From the NCBI GenBank assembly GCA_021299855.1, contig JAJTEY010000005.1, forward strand, positions 1 through 63,080: DNA of 63,080 bases. The letters run 5' to 3'. Numbering within the stretch: the first letter of the stretch is position 1; each line of letters opens with the position of its first letter. The position numbers and the translations under genes are program-made. The notes beneath the pieces were generated by a model that saw only the letters and a program-made list of their open reading frames with translations, made no database searches and was not told where the DNA came from. The DNA is from Bacteroidota bacterium. Its GTDB lineage: Bacteria > Bacteroidota > Bacteroidia > Palsa-965. Below, piece after piece: positions 17,007 through 26,627 of this stretch.

Positions 17007-18970
17007 TCGTTTATCTCCAATAGTGTTTTGTATGCAGCGCTGAATGCATCAACACTAAAATGTTCGATCGCATAGGTTCTCGCTGCTACACTAATCGCAT
17101 TCATTTTGTTCTGATTTGTAACCAAATCGGATACTACTTCAACCGATTCCAGAACTACAGCGTCCGCTTCCGCCGAATGCAACACAACTCCATTCTTGCC
17201 ATCTAAACGATTGGGAATATCGCCAACCGGCGTAGCCACAACCACCAATCCGGAAGCCATTGCTTCCATAATGACAACAGGAAAGCCTTCACGACTTGAA
17301 GTGACAATCAAAATTTGATGGTCGGCATACACAGCAGCCAACTCTTTTTCATCCGTAATTTCACCTAAACATGCTACATACGGAGCATCTATTTGTGCAA
17401 CGCCAACAACCGTACATCGAACAACGTTGTTGAATCGCTGTTTCAGCGTTTCAGCAATTTGCACAAAGAGTTCCAATCGTTTTTCGGGACTATTGCGACC
17501 TACGAACAACACTCCTACAGACCCATTTCGCGATGAGTTAATTTCAGGTATGTGAACAGCATTGGAAATAAATGTCGATCGCTGTCGAAGTTGCGCCGGA
17601 ATGTTATGATGAAATAAAAACCGATCGAATTCCTGCATAGCAGCATTGGATATAAATACACGCTGATCAATTCGTTTCGCGAGTGGCAGTAACGCTTTGT
17701 GTGCCAGATTTGCTTGTGGCTGATACTTGAAAGCATGTATCAATTCGATGACATTAACGCTATCATTCAAGAGTGGAATTAAATCGTAAAAGAATGCAGC
17801 ATTGGAGCCCATGACCACAGCATGGCAACGATTCATTTTCTCAGCCAACTTTTGAAGTGCATTGTTCGAAGTGAATGGATAGTTCAAATAATTCGGGATA
17901 ACCAGCACCTCGGCATGTTCGGCAAATCGCGACAGAAATTTTTCATTATCGGAAAATCCTGAAAAAATGACGAGCGGTTTAGCGTGCTTAGTAGCTGCTA
18001 CAATAGCTGCATGAACCTTTTCTGCACCACCTACATGCGTGTACGGAAAAATGAAAAAATGCCGTCCGTTATACGAGTGCAACATACTTTCGAATGCACG
18101 CTTTTCCATAAGTACCTGAAATGGAGAGCTTGTCAAGAATCGCTTGGTATAACGTGCCCGGCGTGGAATCAGATTGACTTTCCAATGCCTGGCGATCGTT
18201 CGGAACATTCCAATCAATACCTGAAAGAAGAAAGCGTTCCATTGAAACTGCATAAAACGTCCTATCAGGAACTTTCTCAATACACGCAACAAACGAACTT
18301 CCAGCACTTCTTTGCGTTTGTCACCTGCGGTAATGCTGTCCGCATGAATACGATACAACAATAACGTCTCAGAAAGTTTTGCTATTCGCTTACCGTCGCT
18401 TAATAATCGCAACCACAGATCCCAATCTTCAGCACCTTTTTGATTGGAACGATACAAATACGCTCGTGCAATTTCAGTTCGAATCATTACCGATGGATGC
18501 GCAATACAATTAGTTCGCGTCATTACACGCGCAATTTCCTCAATTGTCACAGCCGATTGATCTGTAGACCAATTGCCGGTTACTCCGCCATCCGTATTGA
18601 TAAAATCGACCAATGATGCCACAACAGCGACATCTGAATGTTGCTCTAAAAATTCAACTTGTTTACTTAAACGATCAGGTAGGCATACATCATCAGCATC
18701 CATACGCGCGATAAACTTTCCGTTTGCAAGCTGTATTCCTTTATTCAATGTCGCAATCAATCCAAGATTTCGTTCATTATTGATGACACGAATTCTTTCG
18801 TCACGGAATGATGTAATAATACCAGCACTTCCGTCTGCAGAACCGTCGTTGATGATAATAAATTCAAAGTCGGAGTACCTTTGCTCTAGCACACTAGTGA
18901 CTGCTTCACGAAGAAAACGCGAAGCGTTATAGACGGGCATCAGCACAGTAACTGACGGAGATCGCTTCAT
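17003..18970 (-). CDS. two-domain glycosyltransferase, GT2 fused to GT4
   Basis: A 655-residue fusion. The start at 18970 is chosen over 18982 because it forms an ATGA overlap with the fucosyltransferase stop. Residues ~1-230 are a GT2/GT-A domain: VTVLMPVYNASRFLREAV, FIIINDGSADGSAG and the metal-binding DADD in ARMDADDVCLPDRL. Residues ~310-655 are a GT4/GT-B domain: GRHFFIFPYTHVGGAEKVHA, VGVLFVGRNSPEKRLELFVQ and TSSREGFPVVIMEAMASGLV. The two catalytic folds in one chain suggest two consecutive sugar additions on the same growing glycan. It is the last gene of the minus-strand run that begins at wzm. Confidence 0.92.
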   Translation of the reverse strand: MKRSPSVTVLMPVYNASRFLREAVTSVLEQRYSDFEFIIINDGSADGSAGIITSFRDERIRVINNERNLGLIATLNKGIQLANGKFIARMDADDVCLPDRLSKQVEFLEQHSDVAVVASLVDFINTDGGVTGNWSTDQSAVTIEEIARVMTRTNCIAHPSVMIRTEIARAYLYRSNQKGAEDWDLWLRLLSDGKRIAKLSETLLLYRIHADSITAGDKRKEVLEVRLLRVLRKFLIGRFMQFQWNAFFFQVLIGMFRTIARHWKVNLIPRRARYTKRFLTSSPFQVLMEKRAFESMLHSYNGRHFFIFPYTHVGGAEKVHAAIVAATKHAKPLVIFSGFSDNEKFLSRFAEHAEVLVIPNYLNYPFTSNNALQKLAEKMNRCHAVVMGSNAAFFYDLIPLLNDSVNVIELIHAFKYQPQANLAHKALLPLAKRIDQRVFISNAAMQEFDRFLFHHNIPAQLRQRSTFISNAVHIPEINSSRNGSVGVLFVGRNSPEKRLELFVQIAETLKQRFNNVVRCTVVGVAQIDAPYVACLGEITDEKELAAVYADHQILIVTSSREGFPVVIMEAMASGLVVVATPVGDIPNRLDGKNGVVLHSAEADAVVLESVEVVSDLVTNQNKMNAISVAARTYAIEHFSVDAFSAAYKTLLEIND

Positions 18971-19854
18971 ATCCTCACCCATGCCGCAGGAAGTATATCG
19001 TTAATATCCGCATCCGGCTGATTGATCCACACTGAAGGTCCGATTACAATTTTATCATTGTCGGGATTGAGCCATGCTCCCCACCAGCTGAAGGAACTGT
19101 TGGCGATAATATGATGCCTGCATAAACTCATCAGGCGCATATCTTCAAAGCTATTCTGCGACGTATTGAAATCAATAACATGTGTCTGAGTACCGGTATC
19201 AATATTTACTTTCACCCATTCAGGATCATCAGAGAATAGAAAGAACACCGGATCTTTCAAATGAGTCTTGATATAAGAAACGGCTTGCTTATAGTAATCG
19301 ACTGTGCAAATGTTACCAAAGAGCTTTTCATTTATGGGCTTCAGATAATCGCTCCGACGCACATGCAAACTAACTGACTGACAAGATCGGATTCTTTGAG
19401 CCATGAGTGCAGTAGCTTCATTGGTAGGATTACAAAAGGCGAACTCTTTCCGGAGTTCGTCCTCAACTTCCTTGAAGTAAAACTCCGAATGAAAGTAACC
19501 GTCAATGTAAGTGTCGGCTCCGAGCTTCATGAATCCATGATCGACGCGCAACAAATCGTAGCGATAGACACGATTTCTGATCAGAGAAGGCGCGAATCGA
19601 CGTAAGAGGCGATACCAATATGAAGTTCTTTCGGGAAGAAAATCTATCAACTCTTCAACACTTGCAAACTGAGGGTCCAATTGAAAAACACCCAGCTCAA
19701 ACTCACGTTTGGTAAACACATCCGATTGAACTGAGTTTTCGAGAGAGGTGGTTGACAACAATAATTTTGTACGATTGCGCCTTGCAAGGGCGAAGGCCGC
19801 CGCATACTGAAACATCTGGTTTCCCAGCCCGCCTTTTAGGTTGACGATGATCAT
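18967..19854 (-). CDS. GT11-family fucosyltransferase (alpha-1,2-type)
   Basis: A 295-residue GT11 enzyme. The start is moved to 19854 because that ATG overlaps the upstream TGA (ATGA) and places NLKGGLGNQMFQYAAAFALA at the very N-terminus, as in the family. The GDP-fucose site motif is SLHVRRSDYL (H-x-R-R-x-D-Y), followed by FFLFSDDPEWV and NSSFSWWGAWL, all conserved GT11 blocks. It should transfer L-fucose from GDP-fucose, usually to galactose O-2. No gmd or fcl genes for GDP-fucose synthesis lie in the window, so the donor must come from elsewhere. Confidence 0.95.
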   Translation of the reverse strand: MIIVNLKGGLGNQMFQYAAAFALARRNRTKLLLSTTSLENSVQSDVFTKREFELGVFQLDPQFASVEELIDFLPERTSYWYRLLRRFAPSLIRNRVYRYDLLRVDHGFMKLGADTYIDGYFHSEFYFKEVEDELRKEFAFCNPTNEATALMAQRIRSCQSVSLHVRRSDYLKPINEKLFGNICTVDYYKQAVSYIKTHLKDPVFFLFSDDPEWVKVNIDTGTQTHVIDFNTSQNSFEDMRLMSLCRHHIIANSSFSWWGAWLNPDNDKIVIGPSVWINQPDADINDILPAAWVRI

Positions 19855-20783
19855 ATTAAAATGCTGCACTTTTTCCGCAGCCATTGCAATGCTGCGTACA
19901 AGGTAAGCGAACCAAAAGTACGCCTGAAAAGTTTTCGTTTCACATCACCGGGAAGCTCACGATTCAACTCGCGGAGTGCAGAAGCGTTCCATCCATCTAT
20001 ATATACAGCTTTAGCTAACTGAAAACCCCATTCAGCGAGAGCCTCCTGTACGTTGATTCTGGGAGTCCATTTTTTGTAGAACAGTATTGCGTTCCTGCGC
20101 ATATGCAACCGATCTTTCTGCATACTGTTTGTATGCAGTCGGATCTTTACCAGATCCTCATTGACGAAATCGAAACTAAAGTTTTGCGCCACACGCAGCC
20201 AATAATCCCAGTCTTCAAAGGCCTTTAACGCTGTATCAAAACCTCCTGTAGCGGACGTACACAAGCGTTTCAATATTACACAACTAGCACTGCCGTTAAC
20301 AGCGTTACCGAGTGTAAGCTTTTCGAATACCTTACCTCGCATATTCGGGTTGAGCGGCAAAACGTACTCGCCCGTAACTGAGGCCCCTTTCTCGTCAATA
20401 AAGCGGAAACCGCCGTACACCAAACCAAGGTCTGACCACTGTGTATTGCTGAACACTTCCAGCTGTCGTTCCAGCTTTTGCGGCATCCACACATCATCAG
20501 CATCAAGAAACGCAATGTACTCTGCATTTGAAAGCGAAATACCTTTGTTTCGTGCAGCACTAAGACCGGCATTTGACTGATAGTGGTGCACGATCTTTGT
20601 ACTGGTTCTGTTCTTTTCTATCAACTCTTGAACCAGTTCGGCCGTATGGTCGGTAGAGCCGTCGTTAACGACAATGATCCGACCGGGAAGAACAGTCTGG
20701 GCCAAAACAGACTCAACAGCCTCCCGGATATAGCAACCCGTGTTGTAACAGGGTATAATAACATCTACTGAAGCAACTGTCAT
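19851..20783 (-). CDS. GT2-family glycosyltransferase
   Basis: A 310-residue GT-A glycosyltransferase. Family marks are VDVIIPCYNTGCYIREAVES, IIVVNDGSTDHTAELV, AARNKGISLSNAEYIAFLDA and the DADD metal site near residue 95, then CVILKRL and FEDWDYWLRVAQ (the catalytic Asp region ED-W-D). A short basic C-terminal segment may hold it to the membrane. It sits two bases after the next-upstream GT2 gene and overlaps the fucosyltransferase by ATGA, so it belongs to the same operon. Confidence 0.93.
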   Translation of the reverse strand: MTVASVDVIIPCYNTGCYIREAVESVLAQTVLPGRIIVVNDGSTDHTAELVQELIEKNRTSTKIVHHYQSNAGLSAARNKGISLSNAEYIAFLDADDVWMPQKLERQLEVFSNTQWSDLGLVYGGFRFIDEKGASVTGEYVLPLNPNMRGKVFEKLTLGNAVNGSASCVILKRLCTSATGGFDTALKAFEDWDYWLRVAQNFSFDFVNEDLVKIRLHTNSMQKDRLHMRRNAILFYKKWTPRINVQEALAEWGFQLAKAVYIDGWNASALRELNRELPGDVKRKLFRRTFGSLTLYAALQWLRKKCSILI

Positions 20784-20785
20784 AG

Positions 20786-21736
20786 CTAGCGAAGAAGGAA
20801 TTTAAAGATGAGTTTTTCAGCAGGTCGAAGGAGATTATACCAAAATCCTTTATGTGTTGGAGTGATGAGACGGAAGGTATTCTGAAATCGGTCTCTCAAA
20901 TCAGTTTTTATTTCAGAAGCATCTTCTCCCACTACAAATTTATGTGAGAAGCCTTCGAATAAGATTCTTACTTCAGTAGGAGCAAGTTGAGTTCTCCTGA
21001 ATCCACAGTGAGAAAGCGCATTGAGTGCCTGCGATGTTAGCGAGGGAAAATGAAATGCGATATTGATTCTGCGTTGATTAATCTGTCGGATGATGCTGTT
21101 CCCGGTTGTGTGCGACAGTCCCGATTTCAACACACGGTATTTAAGCAGCACTTCCGTCAGATTTGCCACCTTGTAATTCTGTGCGATGGACGACCACATG
21201 CCGTAATCATCAAAGAGATCATTACTGCGGGGAAACTCACCTGCCTTCACAAGACATTCCCTACGGAACATGACCGTTGAACTTACAAAATAATTATCCC
21301 ATAACAACCCATATTGCAAACGCGAATTTGTCGCAGCATGCCGATGCCAGCCAATAGTTTTCCCATCGCTGTCAATGATCTCAGCTGCTGCACCAACCAA
21401 ACCGTAATCCGGATTGCCGTCAAGAAAATCTGCTTCCTTTTGCAAGCGATCCGGCAGAGCAACGTCATCTGCATCGAGCCTGGCCACGTAAGGCGCCTTA
21501 CAGTAATTCAAGGCATGATTCAATGCAGACGAGACTCCCTGATTGGCCTGATGATAGATCTGAATCCGGGGATCTGAGAACTGTTTCAGAATATATCCTG
21601 AATCATCGGTAGATCCATCATTGACGATGATCAGCTCCCAATCCGTTAAAGTCTGTGCAAGAATACTGCTTACAGATTGAAACAACCAATTTCCTGCATT
21701 GTAAACAGGCATTATAACACTTACTTTGGGACTCAT
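20786..21736 (-). CDS. GT2-family glycosyltransferase
   Basis: A 316-residue GT-A enzyme with VSVIMPVYNAGNWLFQSVSS, ELIIVNDGSTDDSGYIL, HALNYCKAPYVARLDADDVA (metal-binding DADD) and FDDYGMWSSIAQNYKV at the acceptor-side catalytic position. The basic, hydrophobic C-terminus suggests peripheral membrane association. Gaps to its neighbours are two bases on either side. It is similar in plan to the downstream GT2, so the pair could add adjacent sugars in the repeat unit or cap. Confidence 0.93.
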   Translation of the reverse strand: MSPKVSVIMPVYNAGNWLFQSVSSILAQTLTDWELIIVNDGSTDDSGYILKQFSDPRIQIYHQANQGVSSALNHALNYCKAPYVARLDADDVALPDRLQKEADFLDGNPDYGLVGAAAEIIDSDGKTIGWHRHAATNSRLQYGLLWDNYFVSSTVMFRRECLVKAGEFPRSNDLFDDYGMWSSIAQNYKVANLTEVLLKYRVLKSGLSHTTGNSIIRQINQRRINIAFHFPSLTSQALNALSHCGFRRTQLAPTEVRILFEGFSHKFVVGEDASEIKTDLRDRFQNTFRLITPTHKGFWYNLLRPAEKLIFKFLLR

Positions 21737-21738
21737 GT

Positions 21739-22476
21739 TTATTTCTTAACGAACCAGAAACATCCACAACCATAGGTTTGTTTGTCAGCAAATTCCTCTG
21801 GCACATTCTCTACAAGACCGCCATCCTTTTCACTGTCAGGAACCAGACTGAACTCCCGCAGTTCAAACCCGGCAAAGGCCTCAAGGATCTGAGAGTAGCT
21901 GTAAATGCGATGTGCATTGAACTGTATTCGGGATCTACCTATCGGAGTAACAAACAATAAAGAGCCGCCCGGCCTTACAACTCTTTTCAGTTCTCCAATG
22001 GCTTTAAGATCTCCATCGTAGTCGATAGGATCACCGTACCGTCCGAGGCCAACATGTTCAACCGTGTGCATACATGAAAGGGACTCCACAGAGTTGGACT
22101 CAAACGGCAGATTATGAAGATCTGCTGCACCGGAACTGAGATCGGAGAGTTCGAGTAATGCCGGTCTGTAATCGTAGAATCGAACCGGAATGAACGCAGA
22201 AAGACCGGCACAAAAGTGAAGACTCGAGGAAATATCAATATGCTCACTCGGTGCGATCTCCTTCACTTTGCGAATGGCCCATGCAACATGATAAACATAA
22301 TGTCTGTCAAATCCTGTGTTGGATGTTGCATCATCCAGGCAAGGAAAAAAATCCTCACTGCGAAGCGAAAAACGGGACCGTGTCTTTGATTCCAAATGAC
22401 GAAGCACTTCGTATTGCTTACGAAATTTCGACTTCTGTCTTGATCGTACGATCAGTCCTCTTATTGCACCGAGCAT
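21739..22476 (-). CDS. DUF268-family protein, methyltransferase-like
   Basis: A 245-residue protein matching DUF268: HTVEHVGLGRYGDPIDYDGD followed by LKRVVRPGGSLLFVTPIGRS. These resemble motifs of class I SAM-dependent methyltransferases (the V-R-P-G-G-S-L loop), but the usual glycine-rich first motif is altered (SLHFCAGLSAFIPVRFYDYR), so SAM binding is not certain. DUF268 has no firmly assigned role as far as I know. It lies between wzt (19 bases downstream of its stop) and two GT2 genes, the place where chain-capping enzymes often sit in ABC-type O-antigen loci. Confidence 0.82.
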   Translation of the reverse strand: MLGAIRGLIVRSRQKSKFRKQYEVLRHLESKTRSRFSLRSEDFFPCLDDATSNTGFDRHYVYHVAWAIRKVKEIAPSEHIDISSSLHFCAGLSAFIPVRFYDYRPALLELSDLSSGAADLHNLPFESNSVESLSCMHTVEHVGLGRYGDPIDYDGDLKAIGELKRVVRPGGSLLFVTPIGRSRIQFNAHRIYSYSQILEAFAGFELREFSLVPDSEKDGGLVENVPEEFADKQTYGCGCFWFVKK

Positions 22477-22495
22477 GTCTGGGATTATTGTTTAG

Positions 22496-23737
22496 TTAGC
22501 TGATCTGGCGAATTTGTATAGGGCATTGATTCAGGATCAATCCGCTGCGGTAGTTTATGATTCGATCGTCGGGCTTGGCCTCAGCGGCATCCGATACTTC
22601 AAAGGTTACAACATTATCTTCGTAATGAAAATTGCGTTGCTGTTCAGACAGACCTATGATAAGTTTGTATATTCCGGGAGCCAGCATGATATCATTGAAA
22701 GATACAACAGCATCATATGTTCCGGGCTTCATCGGCTTGGCACTATCCCACACAGTACGAACCGGTTGTTCCATGAGCGTAGAGATCCCCAATCCCAGAA
22801 TAAAATGATCCAGTGGTTTATAGATTGTGAAGTTTACACGTACCTGCCAATGGGTCAAAACAGGTATCTCAGCAACAGGCTTACCTGACACATTCTCTAT
22901 ACCAACAGAATCGATCTTTCCGGGCAAATCAGCACCAGCAGGAGGATCAAATTCAAACACCGCTTGCTCACTGCTATTCTGGTCGAGATATTTTCCGATC
23001 ACATCATCGATGCCACCGCTGGTAACCAGTTTCCCTTTATGAAGGAGAATACCTGTATTACAAAGCTTTTGAACCGCATCCATATTATGACTCACAAACA
23101 AAATTGTTCTCCCCTCACCAGCCACTTCTTTCATGCGACCCAAACATTTTTTCTGAAACGTTGCATCACCCACCGCCAGCACTTCATCCACAATTAAAAT
23201 TTCGGGTTCTAAATGTGCAGCCACTGCGAAAGCCAATCGTACATACATGCCGGATGAATAGCGTTTCACCGGTGTATCCAGAAAACGTTCCACCTCAGCA
23301 AAGGCAACAATTTCATCAAACTTCTTTTTGATTTCATCGCGGGACATACCGAGAATAGAGCCATTCAGAAAAATATTTTCACGTCCTGAAAGCTCCGGGT
23401 GAAACCCTGTTCCAACTTCCAGCAAACTGGCCACACGACCATCGAGCACAATTCTACCTTTTGTTGGAGCAACAATTCTACTCAACACTTTCAACAAGGT
23501 CGATTTCCCCGCACCGTTTCTGCCTACTATGCCAACTCGATCACCTTGTGCAATGGAAAAGCTGATATCATCTAACGCGAGAAAAGTTTCTTTCGTTTGA
23601 TTGCTCAATTGACCTTTCGCCAAAGCTTTTACACGATCTGCCAAAGTATCACGCAACGTACTGTACGAACTTGCCTTTTGATGGCGCAGCTCATATTGCT
23701 TGGTTAAATGTTGGACGTCGATTACGATATTGGACAT
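22496..23737 (-). CDS. wzt: polysaccharide ABC exporter ATPase (Wzt-like) with C-terminal domain, locus 1
   Basis: A 413-residue Wzt. The ATPase part (about 1-245) has Walker A GRNGAGKST, signature YSSGMYVRLAFAV and Walker B ILIVDEVLAVGD, with the SHNMDAV switch histidine. Residues ~265-400 form a beta-rich extra domain (KPLDHFILGLGISTL), which in Wzt proteins binds the chain terminus or cap. The ATPase closely resembles the second Wzt of this window (44505-45692), including FHPELSGRENIFLNGSILGM, whereas the C-terminal domains look unrelated. It energises export of a lipid-linked glycan through Wzm across the inner membrane. It lies three bases after wzm. Confidence 0.95.
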   Translation of the reverse strand: MSNIVIDVQHLTKQYELRHQKASSYSTLRDTLADRVKALAKGQLSNQTKETFLALDDISFSIAQGDRVGIVGRNGAGKSTLLKVLSRIVAPTKGRIVLDGRVASLLEVGTGFHPELSGRENIFLNGSILGMSRDEIKKKFDEIVAFAEVERFLDTPVKRYSSGMYVRLAFAVAAHLEPEILIVDEVLAVGDATFQKKCLGRMKEVAGEGRTILFVSHNMDAVQKLCNTGILLHKGKLVTSGGIDDVIGKYLDQNSSEQAVFEFDPPAGADLPGKIDSVGIENVSGKPVAEIPVLTHWQVRVNFTIYKPLDHFILGLGISTLMEQPVRTVWDSAKPMKPGTYDAVVSFNDIMLAPGIYKLIIGLSEQQRNFHYEDNVVTFEVSDAAEAKPDDRIINYRSGLILNQCPIQIRQIS

Positions 23738-23740
23738 GAA

Positions 23741-24577
23741 CTATATTTGATCAGCAAACGATTTTTCCGTATTTCTAAAATACGTGATTCCTACCACGAT
23801 TGCGACAAGTGAAACCGCACTGGAAATCAGAAAATATTTCAATTCCACACCAAATGTTCCGCCTAACAAACACCAGCGAAACCCTTCAATTACTGCCACC
23901 ATCGGATTTAACGAATACAAGTATTTAACTGCTTCATGCAACTCAGGACGATTGTAAATATCACTGCTGCTAAACGCAATAGGCGACACAAATAATCCCA
24001 ACTGAACAACAAACGGCAACGCGTATCTGAAGTCACGATACTTTACATTTAGTGCTCCGAAGAACAATCCGAAACCTAAGGCACCAATTACAGTGAGCAG
24101 TATAAATAACGGTAAGAGTGAAATAGTCCAAGTTGGCGTATGACCAATATAAAGCATTAATCCCGCAAGAATAAGAAGTGAAAGTGCGAAGTCGAGCAAG
24201 CACACCAAAACAGTACTTAACGGGATAATAATACGTGGAAAATACACTTTGGTGATGAGATTCGTATTAGATACTAACGAATTGCTGGAATCGTTCAACG
24301 CTGCGGAAAATAGTTGCCATGGAATAGTTGCTGCCGTTACCAGCAAAATACGGGACATTCCGTTTGTGTCAGTTCCGTAAATAGAACCCAAAAAAGTAAA
24401 CACAACTATGGTTAGCAAAGGGCGGATTAATGCCCAGGCAACACCAATAACAGTTTGTTTGTAACGAACGGTGACATCGCGCCAAGCCAAAAAGTAAAGA
24501 AGTCCCTTAAACGTGAAGAGATCCTTCCAGTAGTTTCCGCCTGCCTTTTCGGCTTCAATGACAATGCGATTCCCCAT
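23741..24577 (-). CDS. wzm: polysaccharide ABC exporter permease (Wzm-like), locus 1
   Basis: A 278-residue ABC-2 type permease with six hydrophobic segments. The conserved family start is visible: FLAWRDVTVRYKQTVIGVAW, then SALNDSSNSLVSNTNLITKV and GALNVKYRDFRYALPF. ATG 24577 is preferred over the GTG at 24601 as it gives the usual family length. With Wzt it forms the channel that moves undecaprenyl-linked glycan to the periplasm. It begins 76 bases after the rny stop on the same strand; no terminator is visible there, so read-through from rny is possible. Confidence 0.95.
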   Translation of the reverse strand: MGNRIVIEAEKAGGNYWKDLFTFKGLLYFLAWRDVTVRYKQTVIGVAWALIRPLLTIVVFTFLGSIYGTDTNGMSRILLVTAATIPWQLFSAALNDSSNSLVSNTNLITKVYFPRIIIPLSTVLVCLLDFALSLLILAGLMLYIGHTPTWTISLLPLFILLTVIGALGFGLFFGALNVKYRDFRYALPFVVQLGLFVSPIAFSSSDIYNRPELHEAVKYLYSLNPMVAVIEGFRWCLLGGTFGVELKYFLISSAVSLVAIVVGITYFRNTEKSFADQI

Positions 24578-24653
24578 GAGGTGAGCATTACTTCTGAGCA
24601 CTATAAAAATAATTCAGGGAAACGACTTTTAAGTTCGCCTCCCTGTAATACGA

Positions 24654-26198
24654 TTACTTCGCAACGCTTATTGAACGTGTTTCACGGATCACGGTAACTT
24701 TTACTTGTCCCGGATACGTCATTTCGTTCTGAATTTTACTTGCAATATCCAACGATAACGTTTCTGCGTCTTTATCGGAAACTTTTTCCGATGCAACGAT
24801 TACGCGCAACTCACGACCGGCCTGAATAGCATATGTTTTATCTACACCGGGATACGATAACGCCAACGATTCCAGATCTTTCAAACGCTTGATGTATTGC
24901 TCCACCACTTCACGACGCGCGCCGGGACGTGCACCTGAGATAGCATCACATACTTGAACGATTGGCGAAATCAATGAAGTCATTTCAATTTCATCGTGGT
25001 GCGCACCGATGGCATTGCATACCTCAGGCTTTTCCTTGAACTTCTCGGCCAATTTCATACCCAGAATGGCGTGTGGCAATTCCGGTTCATCATCCGGCAC
25101 TTTCCCGATATCGTGCAACAATCCGGCACGCTTGGCAACCTTTGGATTTAAGCCCAATTCAGATGCCATTATCGCACAAAGATTCGCTACTTCACGTGAG
25201 TGTTGCAACAAATTCTGCCCGTACGATGAGCGGTATTTCATACGTCCAACCATTCGGATCAATTCAGGATGCAAACCGTGAATACCTAAGTCAATTGCTG
25301 TGCGTTTACCGGTTTCAATAATTTCTTCTTCCACCTGACGCTTCACCTTTTCTACCACTTCTTCAATGCGAGCAGGGTGAATACGACCGTCAGAAACCAA
25401 TTGGTGCAATGACAAACGAGCAATTTCGCGGCGAACAGGATCAAATCCTGACAGAATGATCGCTTCCGGCGTATCGTCAACAATAATCTCGATACCGGTT
25501 GCAGCTTCTAACGCCCGAATGTTACGCCCTTCGCGACCGATAATTCGGCCTTTCATTTCATCACCTTCAATGTGGAATACAGAAACCGAGTTTTCTACTG
25601 CATGTTCTGTTGCCACACGCTGAATCGTTTGGATCACGATACGCTTTGCTTCTTTATTAGCAGAAATTTTCGCCTCGTCCATAATGTCTTTCACATACGA
25701 CATGGCGTCCGTGCGGGCAATAGCTTTCAACGATTCCATCAATTGAGCCTTTGCATCTTCCGCAGAAATACCGGAAATAGTTTCCAGTTGTTCCACTTGC
25801 TTGCGATGCAATTTCTCTACTTCCTCTTCTTTACCTTTTACCAAATCCAACTGGTGTTCTAAGTCTTTACGACGCTTTTCCAACTCGTTTTCTTTACGCT
25901 TGGTCTCTTCCAGTTTTTGATTTACGGATTGCTCTTTCTGTTTGATTCGGTTTTCTGCTTGCGTAATTTGATTGTTGCGTTCCTGAACCGTCTTTTCGTG
26001 TTCTTGCTTCAGTTGCAGAAACTTTTCTTTGGCCTGCAACAACTTCTCTTTCTTGATGGTTTCTCCATCAATTTCCGCCTGTTTCAATTTATCCTGTGCC
26101 TTTCGCTCAATAGCGCTTCGCAATACCGAAGCCACCACCACAGCACCGGCCAAAACACCGGCAACACCGGCTATAATGGCTATTACAATTGGGGACAT
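24654..26198 (-). CDS. rny: ribonuclease Y
   Basis: A 514-residue RNase Y of normal length: an N-terminal membrane helix ([20 protein letters not shown]), a long charged coiled coil (about 30-200), a KH domain with [17 protein letters not shown], and an HD domain with [13 protein letters not shown] and [15 protein letters not shown] (metal-binding His-Asp). It is a membrane-bound endoribonuclease that starts mRNA decay. The zapA gene lies 104 bases upstream on the same strand, an order I associate with other Bacteroidota. Confidence 0.97.
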   Translation of the reverse strand: MSPIVIAIIAGVAGVLAGAVVVASVLRSAIERKAQDKLKQAEIDGETIKKEKLLQAKEKFLQLKQEHEKTVQERNNQITQAENRIKQKEQSVNQKLEETKRKENELEKRRKDLEHQLDLVKGKEEEVEKLHRKQVEQLETISGISAEDAKAQLMESLKAIARTDAMSYVKDIMDEAKISANKEAKRIVIQTIQRVATEHAVENSVSVFHIEGDEMKGRIIGREGRNIRALEAATGIEIIVDDTPEAIILSGFDPVRREIARLSLHQLVSDGRIHPARIEEVVEKVKRQVEEEIIETGKRTAIDLGIHGLHPELIRMVGRMKYRSSYGQNLLQHSREVANLCAIMASELGLNPKVAKRAGLLHDIGKVPDDEPELPHAILGMKLAEKFKEKPEVCNAIGAHHDEIEMTSLISPIVQVCDAISGARPGARREVVEQYIKRLKDLESLALSYPGVDKTYAIQAGRELRVIVASEKVSDKDAETLSLDIASKIQNEMTYPGQVKVTVIRETRSISVAK

Positions 26199-26302
26199 AA
26201 GTCAGTTTTTATTAGTTAAACAAATCTCTTGTTTCGCAACCAAATAACTGCGCTTACTGCGGAAAAATCATGAACAGGAAAATGTATATAAACTGATATA
26301 CA

Positions 26303-26602
26303 CTAATTGGAAGAAGCGGAAATCCCCTGATCTAAAAGTTGGTTCAGATACAATAAGTCCTGCGCCAGTTGCTGCTCTTGAGAAGCACTTTTGTTTTGGG
26401 ATTCCAGGTACATGGTTGCAAATTGCAATGCCGCCATTGCCAACAAGTCTTGCTTATCACGCACGGAATAGCGCGCTTCCAGCTGAGCCACACGATCATT
26501 AATGCGCTTTGCTGCGTCATTAACGAACGATTCTTCGTGATCCTCCACGGTTAGTGGATAGGTTCTGCCTGCAACTTGTATTTTGACGGACTTTGCGCCC
26601 AT
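26303..26602 (-). CDS. zapA: cell division protein ZapA
   Basis: A 99-residue ZapA. The N-terminal globular part reads SVKIQVAGRTYPLTVEDHEE, with VNDAAKRINDRVAQLEARYS leading to the C-terminal coiled coil (about 60-95) that dimerises. ZapA bundles FtsZ filaments at the division ring. It lies 25 bases downstream of a small coiled-coil gene and upstream of rny, all on the minus strand. Confidence 0.93.
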   Translation of the reverse strand: MGAKSVKIQVAGRTYPLTVEDHEESFVNDAAKRINDRVAQLEARYSVRDKQDLLAMAALQFATMYLESQNKSASQEQQLAQDLLYLNQLLDQGISASSN

Positions 26603-26627
26603 TTTACCAATTTTAGTTCGTTCTCCT

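Noticed and set aside
26199-26302. 6S RNA (ssrS) between zapA and rny
   Set aside because: In Proteobacteria ssrS is next to zapA, but this gap is only 104 bases and shows no long hairpin with a central bubble.
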